Assembly (NCBI RefSeq): GCF_001519055.1
Contig: NZ_KQ954304.1
Coordinates: 1-64,000, forward strand
Direction of reading: 5' to 3'
From: Novosphingobium sp. Fuku2-ISO-50
GTDB lineage: Bacteria > Pseudomonadota > Alphaproteobacteria > Sphingomonadales > Sphingomonadaceae
DNA length: 64,000 nucleotides
A program made the position numbers and the translations under genes. Shown here in pieces: positions 58,904-64,000 of this stretch; within the stretch, counting starts at the first letter, position 1; every line of letters begins with the position of its first letter. A model generated the notes under the pieces. That model was not told the origin of the DNA. It was given only the letters and a program-made list of their open reading frames with translations, and made no database searches.

Positions 58904-59293
58904 ATGAAAGAGGATCAGACAAGGGATAATCATCAGCCGCGATCTCAAACCGCACATCGCCTGAAAATGAGCCCGGCGGCGTTCCGGGCGCTTAGCCTGG
59001 CGCTGCACAATCTCTCGTCGCGCGAGCTGGAGCTTTGCTCGCCTAGGCGCCTGCTGACCACAGTTCTGACTTCATCAGGGTATGAGATTTTTCATATACC
59101 GCTCAATCAGTTGGAAGCGATTTGTCGCCACGATGCGTTGATCGGGGAGGTGCAGGTCAACATCCGTGTCGATTCCAAAATCAACGATCGGTTGCGTGAT
59201 TTTCGCGATGAGGCTGGCCGCCGTCTCGGCCGATCGGTGAGCGTCATTGAGGCGATCAACGCTTGTGCCCATGTGCTGAACAAGGGTCTTTGA
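58904..59293 (+). CDS. Putative tra-region regulator, 129 aa
   Basis: No family certainly recognised. The C-terminus reads VNIRVDSKINDRLRDFRDEAGRRLGRSVSVIEAINACAHVLN, which looks like a ribbon-helix-helix unit (beta strand, two helices). The N-terminus is helical (AAFRALSLALHNLSSRELEL). Location divergent from traA suggests control of the transfer operon. Start uncertain: ATG 58904 has only a weak site, and translation may be coupled to a tiny upstream frame (58891-58929). Confidence 0.62.
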   Translation: MKEDQTRDNHQPRSQTAHRLKMSPAAFRALSLALHNLSSRELELCSPRRLLTTVLTSSGYEIFHIPLNQLEAICRHDALIGEVQVNIRVDSKINDRLRDFRDEAGRRLGRSVSVIEAINACAHVLNKGL

Positions 59294-59380
59294 GCCAAAG
59301 CAACGACATTGCCTGAAACTTGACAAAAGTCGCCCTCCCGCACCGGTTATGGTTAACACCGCAGCGCGCCGAGGAGAACT

Positions 59381-59887
59381 ATGACTGAACCCATCAATCC
59401 CAATGATGACTATACTTTAGTATCCCAAGAAGGGGCGGCCTTGGTATCTGAGGCCCCGGTTTCTGGGAGCCATTGCGCCTTGCTTCGGGACCGAATCAAC
59501 CGCGATGGCCGGTCATTGGCAGAAATCGCATCTCTGGCGGGGATGAGCCGCCGCCAGCTTGGTCGTCTCCTTGACGGCCAGAAACCTTTGCGACTCGTCG
59601 ATCTCAAGCGGCTATCAGCTATTGTCGGGATCGATGCCGCAAAGGCGGTCATTGCCATTGAGGTGATCGGTGATTGGAGCGCCTATGATGAGCCAGTGCT
59701 GGAGATCCTTATCCGAATGCTGGCACCCGTTTTTAAGAAGGTGGATGCCAGCGCCGATTTCCCGATGGAGCCTTTGTCAGTGGCCGCCGAAGAGAAGTTC
59801 ACGACATGGCTCGCCGACATTCTGGTCACCAATCAGAAGCAGATCCGACAGCGCCGCGATGAGTTCGTAAAGCTGCCATCGCTCTGA
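59381..59887 (+). CDS. HTH (XRE-like) regulator near the tra operon, 168 aa
   Basis: The N-terminal half has an XRE-like helix-turn-helix: LLRDRINRDGRSLAEIASLAGMSRRQLGRLLDGQKPLRLVDLKRLSAIVG. The C-terminal half is helical and unassigned. GAGGAG lies seven bases before the start. With the gene at 58904 it forms a small plus-strand pair that probably regulates transfer; no target is known. Confidence 0.8.
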   Translation: MTEPINPNDDYTLVSQEGAALVSEAPVSGSHCALLRDRINRDGRSLAEIASLAGMSRRQLGRLLDGQKPLRLVDLKRLSAIVGIDAAKAVIAIEVIGDWSAYDEPVLEILIRMLAPVFKKVDASADFPMEPLSVAAEEKFTTWLADILVTNQKQIRQRRDEFVKLPSL

Positions 59888-59970
59888 AATCCCCTCGGCC
59901 CGCACAACATGGGCAAACGGCTGTAACTCCCTCGGGTCGCCGCAGCTGCAACGAATTGAGGGATACCAGA

Positions 59971-60756
59971 CTAATCGCGAAGCGGTATCGGCGCAGCAAG
60001 CTGCCGCTGCATGGTCACCAGAATGTTTGAGACATACTGGATGGTCTCGGCAATGCGGGGCACCCGGCCTGTTGCCCGCACGCGGCCTGCGCCAGCATTG
60101 TAGGCGGCCAGCGCCAGATCGAAGCGGCCAAATTCATCGAGCAAAGCGCGCAGATAGCGCGCACCACCGCGCATGTTCTCGCGCGGGTCCAGGATGTTGC
60201 GCACGCCCAGGAAACGGGCGCTGGCGGGCATGAGCTGCGCGAGGCCCGTAGCGCCCTTTGGGCTGACGGCGACCGGGTTGTACCGGCTTTCCTGAATGAT
60301 GAGGGCGTCGAACAGTCGAGCGGGCACGCCCGCCTCGCAAGCCGCTTCCGCCATGGCCGGATACCAAATGGCGCGGCGCTGCTCGGCTGCTGCGGGAAGT
60401 CGAGGGCTCGGGGCATAGCGTGGGGAGTCGCATCCATCGCGCGGGCGGGCAGCATCGAAAGTTGAGGGGACGGAGGAAGGTGCAGTGCCCTTGGCCATCT
60501 TCTTACGGCGATGAACTGTGGTATCGGCTTGAGTCAGGGTGTTCTCGGTTCCAAATGCAGCGAACTCATTGACCAATCCACCAAAAGCGTCGGGTTGGGG
60601 CTGGCTTTCCCTATTGCCCGACCCTGCCACTTGGAGGGAAAATGGTTGCTGACTACCGCTGACATAGGGGAACGCTTTCAGGTCTACCCGCTGAGCATAA
60701 GCGCTGGGAATGATGACCAACGAAAAGGCGCTGGCTAGAAGCAATCTTAGTGTCAT
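59971..60756 (-). CDS. VirB1-type lytic transglycosylase
   Basis: 261-aa periplasmic enzyme that locally cuts peptidoglycan so the transfer machine can be built. A signal peptide is clear (LLLASAFSLVIIPSAYAQ). The SLT domain has the catalytic glutamate E156 in IIQESRYNP, then KGATGLAQLMPASARFLGV and the LALAAYNAGAGRV block. The region between the signal and the SLT domain is a disordered linker of about 100 residues. Monocistronic near the tra operon, as in F-type systems where orf169 plays this role. Confidence 0.93.
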   Translation of the reverse strand: MTLRLLLASAFSLVIIPSAYAQRVDLKAFPYVSGSQQPFSLQVAGSGNRESQPQPDAFGGLVNEFAAFGTENTLTQADTTVHRRKKMAKGTAPSSVPSTFDAARPRDGCDSPRYAPSPRLPAAAEQRRAIWYPAMAEAACEAGVPARLFDALIIQESRYNPVAVSPKGATGLAQLMPASARFLGVRNILDPRENMRGGARYLRALLDEFGRFDLALAAYNAGAGRVRATGRVPRIAETIQYVSNILVTMQRQLAAPIPLRD

Positions 60757-60900
60757 GGCCCAATTCCATGGATGGGCCAGGTTCGGTTATCGCTTAGGCA
60801 TCATGCGAATTCATGCAGGTTTTGCAAGTCTAGCAAGGCCCGGCTGTTCAATGGCCAAGCTCGGACGCGCGCACCATGTCTTCTTCAATTTTCTGTGACT

Positions 60901-61452
60901 TCACGCATGGGCCAGTGTTGCGTGGATGTCTGCCATGGACATGTAGACCCGGTGAGGGTTGTCAGGATCCAGCAGCGGAAGGAAGCCCAGATCGGCGTAA
61001 AATTTCCAGCGCCGGTCAAAATGCTCATCCTTGAGCACATCAAGGACAACAGCTGCGGCACCTATCTGCTCGGCAATGGCAGCGCAACGCTTGATGGCAT
61101 CTATGACCAGTGCCGTGCCGATGCCTTTGCCGTGCAGGCTCTCATGTACAGCCACAGCGCGGATATAGATCACAGGGATGTCTGGCACCCGTGCGCGTTG
61201 CCAGGCCTTAGGGCCAAGATTTGCGCGAACCGCCATGGCCCCAAGCGTGTAGAAGCCCAGCACTGCGCGATCGCCCTCGGCTGTCGCGAGCCATGCCGTC
61301 ACCATGCCGTCCCGCACCTGATCGGATAGGGATGATTTCAGAAAATTGTCTATGGGCGCAAAACCGCAGGAAAAGGCGCTGCGATCATGCAGCGCCTTGT
61401 CAAATTTTGCGATGATCAGCGAGACAGCTTCCGTCGACGCGTCAGCCTGCAT
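60901..61452 (-). CDS. GNAT-family toxin (TacT-like)
   Basis: 183-aa acetyltransferase toxin. TacT-type toxins acetylate the amino group on charged tRNAs and stop translation. The acetyl-CoA motif is HGKGIGTAL (107-115), preceded by VPVIYIRAVAVHES-like sequence, with the catalytic-type tyrosine at FYADLGF (Y152). The N-terminus FDCGFAPIDNFL-like pattern (FSCGFAPIDNFLKSS) is typical. It overlaps the antitoxin gene by 11 bp. GTG or ATG alternatives were not needed. Confidence 0.9.
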   Translation of the reverse strand: MQADASTEAVSLIIAKFDKALHDRSAFSCGFAPIDNFLKSSLSDQVRDGMVTAWLATAEGDRAVLGFYTLGAMAVRANLGPKAWQRARVPDIPVIYIRAVAVHESLHGKGIGTALVIDAIKRCAAIAEQIGAAAVVLDVLKDEHFDRRWKFYADLGFLPLLDPDNPHRVYMSMADIHATLAHA

Positions 61453-61750
61453 CCTTGAGCACGCCCTTAGATGCCTTCATCGCCTGAGCCAATCCGGGCG
61501 CAACCTTGCCTGGGGCTGCAACTGCGGCTTTGAACGCTTCAAAGGCCTCCTCCGGCAGGATGGATAAAGCCATACGTTGCTCGACTTCCTGCGCCCTTAG
61601 CAATGCAGCCTGACGAATGAAGTCGGCTTCCTGCAGGCCGGTTGCCGCAGCCGCAGCCCGAATGCGCGCCTCGTCCGCACGGTGCATCCGCAATTCCTTG
61701 CGCGCCTCCATCTTGCCGGGCGTCGCGGCGATCGGTTCAAGAGCGAACAT
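61442..61750 (-). CDS. DUF1778 (TacA-like) antitoxin
   Basis: 102-aa antitoxin with a ribbon-helix-helix N-terminus (KELRMHRADEARIRAAAAATGLQEADFIRQAAL) and a C-terminal helix for toxin binding. Start 61750 follows AGGAGAC; the longer in-frame form to 61849 lacks a ribosome site. The antitoxin should repress its own operon, with the operator probably just upstream (61751-61800), where an AT-rich patch lies. Confidence 0.9.
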   Translation of the reverse strand: MFALEPIAATPGKMEARKELRMHRADEARIRAAAAATGLQEADFIRQAALLRAQEVEQRMALSILPEEAFEAFKAAVAAPGKVAPGLAQAMKASKGVLKDAG

Positions 61751-61910
61751 GCCGAGTCTCCTTTGATAGATTGTGTACGGTAGAACGCCGGTTGTGTCAA
61801 TTTTGCTTAGATGGCACGGGGTAGGGACTTTCGCCGCAATAGCGGACACTCCCAGCTTCGGATCATTGTGCCGGGAGCTGCCGTCCGTTCAACTGTTAAA
61901 AAGCAGCTAT

Positions 61911-63353
61911 TTACGTTCTCAAGTCGGCAACCCCGAGTTCGTCCCACATCCAGGCGAAGCTATACCCCGCCATCTGCTCGTTGCCCGATTTGGCGGTCAT
62001 GTTCTCGATGTATTTGAGCCATTCAACCACCTTGACCCGCCCCGCCTTGGTCTTGGCCATCTGCCTTGGCGTCTTGTTACCAAGGGCAGGAACCGGCTCG
62101 TCAAGGACCTGACGATACTGCCGATCCATCATCTCCCCGACAATGCGCTGCATTTCGGCCAACGGGATATCCGGCTCGGGGACGGCGTCTCGCTCCCGCT
62201 CCTGTTCGGCCATCATCTGCGCCACGGTGAGGATTTCAGTGAGGGGGGCGTGAACCAGCTCGCCCAGCAGCGGAATAAATAGGCTTTTGGCCCGTTCCGC
62301 CCGCTCGGCGCTATTCACTTCGACGGTGAGAAAACGCCCTGCCATGTCGATATTGCCAAGGATTGTTGAACCATCATCCATCGTGGACGCCAGCATCTGG
62401 GCGTCGCGATGGATGGAGCGTTTGGGTTTGGCGCGCTTGTCGTCCAACCAGTTCCAGAATTTAGCAGAGGCGGGTGACAGGGATGGCACAGTGCGGAAGC
62501 GGGCGGCGATCTGCTTTTGCGTCACCCCCTGGGCCAGCGGGAAGACCATGCGGTGGAACAGGATATCCTCTCCATCGCTGTTGACCAGATCAGGCATGGC
62601 CGGTCCCATGGCGCCCGCCGCGTCCATCAGCCAGGTGGCGGTGAAAAGCGAGGCGCTGTGGCGCAGCAAGACCGTGCGGTCGGTGACATCGAAATCAAGC
62701 TCAGAGTCTGGTTGGGCACCGATTTTGGCAAATCCCGCGACCAATTGCGCGCTGGCCTCGGGGCTAAAAGCCAGTAAGGCCCCCGAAATAGCAGCACCGC
62801 TGCGGCCCACGATCAGGCGCGTGGCGATACGGTCCCAATTGCGCAGGTTGCAGGTCGCACTGCGTTCCTGAACCGTCACCGGCTCCCCATCTTGCAGCAG
62901 GTCGCGCAGGCGCATCGACTGGCCCGGCACGACCTCGCTGACCTCATACAGTGACATCGGCGTTTCGCGCAGGGCCTTGATATAAGCCTTTACGGCTGCC
63001 GTTTCATTCCAGCCCCGGCGCTTGAGGTAATCATCCGCGAGATTTTCGCCATCACTCTCGCGCCCCAGCAGGTCTTCAAAGGCACAGCCCCACAAAGGGC
63101 CTTCCCAATGGGGGCCGACCAGATCGAGCAGTTCGTCGAAATCGACGTTCAGTTCTTCGCATGCAGGGCCAAAGTGCTCAGCCAGGCAACCATCAAGGCG
63201 CGTCTTCCATGGCTCGCGGCCTGCGTATTTGATCAGGCCTGACAGGTCGTGGGTAGCAAGCAAGGGATAGGCTCCTGATGACGCGCTACCTTCTTGGGGT
63301 GGCGTGGCATTGACGTCAATATGGAGCCCAAAGGTTGCGCCAAGCCTGGGCAC
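61911..63353 (-). CDS. Large hypothetical protein with C-terminal helical antitoxin-like segment, 480 aa
   Basis: No family firmly recognised. The C-terminus (EPVPALGNKTPRQMAKTKAGRVKVVEWLKYIE) resembles the short LGGKTP...A.T..GR..V..LL motif of MbcA/ParS-type proteins, but the rest is unassigned. The start is GTG 63353 with a poor site, so the true start may be further in. It is minus-strand, upstream of the toxin-antitoxin pair and downstream of the integrase. Some 480 residues with normal composition make it a likely real gene. Confidence 0.6.
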   Translation of the reverse strand: MPRLGATFGLHIDVNATPPQEGSASSGAYPLLATHDLSGLIKYAGREPWKTRLDGCLAEHFGPACEELNVDFDELLDLVGPHWEGPLWGCAFEDLLGRESDGENLADDYLKRRGWNETAAVKAYIKALRETPMSLYEVSEVVPGQSMRLRDLLQDGEPVTVQERSATCNLRNWDRIATRLIVGRSGAAISGALLAFSPEASAQLVAGFAKIGAQPDSELDFDVTDRTVLLRHSASLFTATWLMDAAGAMGPAMPDLVNSDGEDILFHRMVFPLAQGVTQKQIAARFRTVPSLSPASAKFWNWLDDKRAKPKRSIHRDAQMLASTMDDGSTILGNIDMAGRFLTVEVNSAERAERAKSLFIPLLGELVHAPLTEILTVAQMMAEQERERDAVPEPDIPLAEMQRIVGEMMDRQYRQVLDEPVPALGNKTPRQMAKTKAGRVKVVEWLKYIENMTAKSGNEQMAGYSFAWMWDELGVADLRT

Positions 63354-63443
63354 CTCGCCCTAGCCACAAGCGTTTCGATGTGCCATCCACCTATACGTGG
63401 GAATGACCGGCCCACCGGGCAACGCAATGGGCCGGCGATGTGC

Positions 63444-64000
63444 TCAAATCTCGGTTCGTTCCGACAGCGTCAAGGCATCATCAACATCGACGCCGAGATA
63501 ACGGACCGTATGCTCGATGTTGGTATGGCCCAGCAGGATCTGGATTGCACGCAGATTGCCGGTCGCCTTGTAGATCAGGGACGCCTTGGTCCGACGCATG
63601 GAATGCGTGCCGTATTCCCGCTTGTCGAGCCCGATGGTCGAGACCCACTCGTCGAGGAGGCGAGCGTATTGGCGGGTACTGATATGCCCCATATAATCGA
63701 TCCGGCTGGGGAAAACGAAGTCGTTCAACGATCCTTTGCGCCGCTCCAACCAGGCCAGCAGACTTTTGCGCGCTTCGGTCATGATTTCAAATTGGACTGG
63801 CAGGCCGGTTTTTTGCTGGATAACAGTCGCGCGGTTGCGAATGGTCCCGCCGCTGACGAGGTCGCCGATACGCAGCTTCACTAGGTCGCACCCGCGCAAT
63901 TTGCTGTCGATGGCGAGGTCGAACAGGGCTCGGTCACGCAGTCGCTTGTGCTCGTCGAGGTAGAACCGGATGGCCCAGATGTCTCGAGGGCGCAGCGGCC
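63444..64000 (-). CDS. Tyrosine recombinase/integrase, 5' part outside the window
   Basis: C-terminal about 185 residues of a tyrosine-family recombinase. The catalytic set is seen: first arginine in KLRGCDLVKLRIGDL, then HSMRRTKASLIYKATGN (H-x-x-R), the LLGHTNIEHTVRYLGVD block with the histidine and the nucleophilic tyrosine. The frame stays open to the window edge, so the N-terminus is missing here. Short recombinases of this type are very common on sphingomonad plasmids and do not by themselves show an integrating element. Confidence 0.88.
   Translation of the reverse strand, partial: PLRPRDIWAIRFYLDEHKRLRDRALFDLAIDSKLRGCDLVKLRIGDLVSGGTIRNRATVIQQKTGLPVQFEIMTEARKSLLAWLERRKGSLNDFVFPSRIDYMGHISTRQYARLLDEWVSTIGLDKREYGTHSMRRTKASLIYKATGNLRAIQILLGHTNIEHTVRYLGVDVDDALTLSERTEI

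Noticed and set aside
63444..64000. Taking the recombinase as proof of an integrative conjugative element
   Set aside because: The gene is cut by the window edge and short plasmid recombinases of this type are common; no att sites or tRNA gene are seen.

Overview
The window is about 64 kb of GC-rich DNA from the accessory genome of an alphaproteobacterium. A sphingomonad (Sphingobium, Novosphingobium or Sphingomonas) is the best guess. The reasons are a MucR/Ros-type zinc-finger regulator, an alphaproteobacterial LexA box (GAAC-N7-GAAC), the small plasmid families DUF736, DUF3768 and DUF2493 clustered together, and an F-type conjugation cluster in the order familiar from sphingomonad plasmids. 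I see no replication or partition genes, no rRNA or tRNA and no CRISPR array. The window is therefore part of a conjugative plasmid or an integrative conjugative element, not ordinary chromosome.

Layout. 1-795: 3' part of an IS5-family (IS427-group) element. 933-4952: an orphan gene, a mucR-like regulator and an SOS pair (dinB with a LexA box, divergent from an SRAP/YedK-type gene). 5007-14671: a block of small plasmid genes (DUF3768, Toprim/zinc-finger primase-like protein, pRiA4b ORF-3 family, GIY-YIG protein, two DUF736 genes, XRE repressor, ssb, DUF2493), several with GC-rich hairpin leaders and strong terminators. 14834-19514: three colinear membrane-associated genes, one an HNH-type (HNN) nuclease fused to a hydrophobic C-terminal half, with a divergent WYL regulator; this looks like an undescribed defence-type cassette. 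19515-26689: a DNA-processing block in the order candidate oriT, ribbon-helix-helix protein, TraD coupling protein, MobF relaxase (the trwA-trwB-trwC order), ending with a sigma-70 region 4 protein that carries a membrane tail. 26812-39586: a defence island made of two divergent operons. The left one encodes an MmeI-like DNA methyltransferase, a DinJ/YafQ toxin-antitoxin pair, a DEAH-type helicase and a GIY-YIG (T5orf172-like) nuclease. The right one encodes a TerB_N/TerB/TerB_C protein, a BrxD-like ATPase and an Lhr-like helicase. 40037-58607: a complete F-type mating-pair-formation operon on the minus strand, traA-L-E-K-B-dsbC-V-C-(116-aa membrane protein)-trbI-S26 peptidase-W-U-trbC-N-F-H-G. 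58904-64000: two putative tra-region regulators, a lytic transglycosylase, a TacA/TacT-type toxin-antitoxin pair, a large unknown gene and the C-terminal part of a tyrosine recombinase.

How it works together. The relaxase, coupling protein and accessory protein process the DNA. The F-type apparatus and the lytic transglycosylase build the pilus and channel. Two toxin-antitoxin pairs probably stabilise the element. SSB, DinB and the SRAP protein deal with single-stranded or damaged DNA on entry. The defence genes sit between the relaxase block and the transfer operon as cargo. The most interesting parts are the WYL/HNN/membrane cassette (14834-19514), the TerB-ATPase-helicase triad (33727-39586) and the methylase/TA/helicase/GIY-YIG operon (26812-33520).
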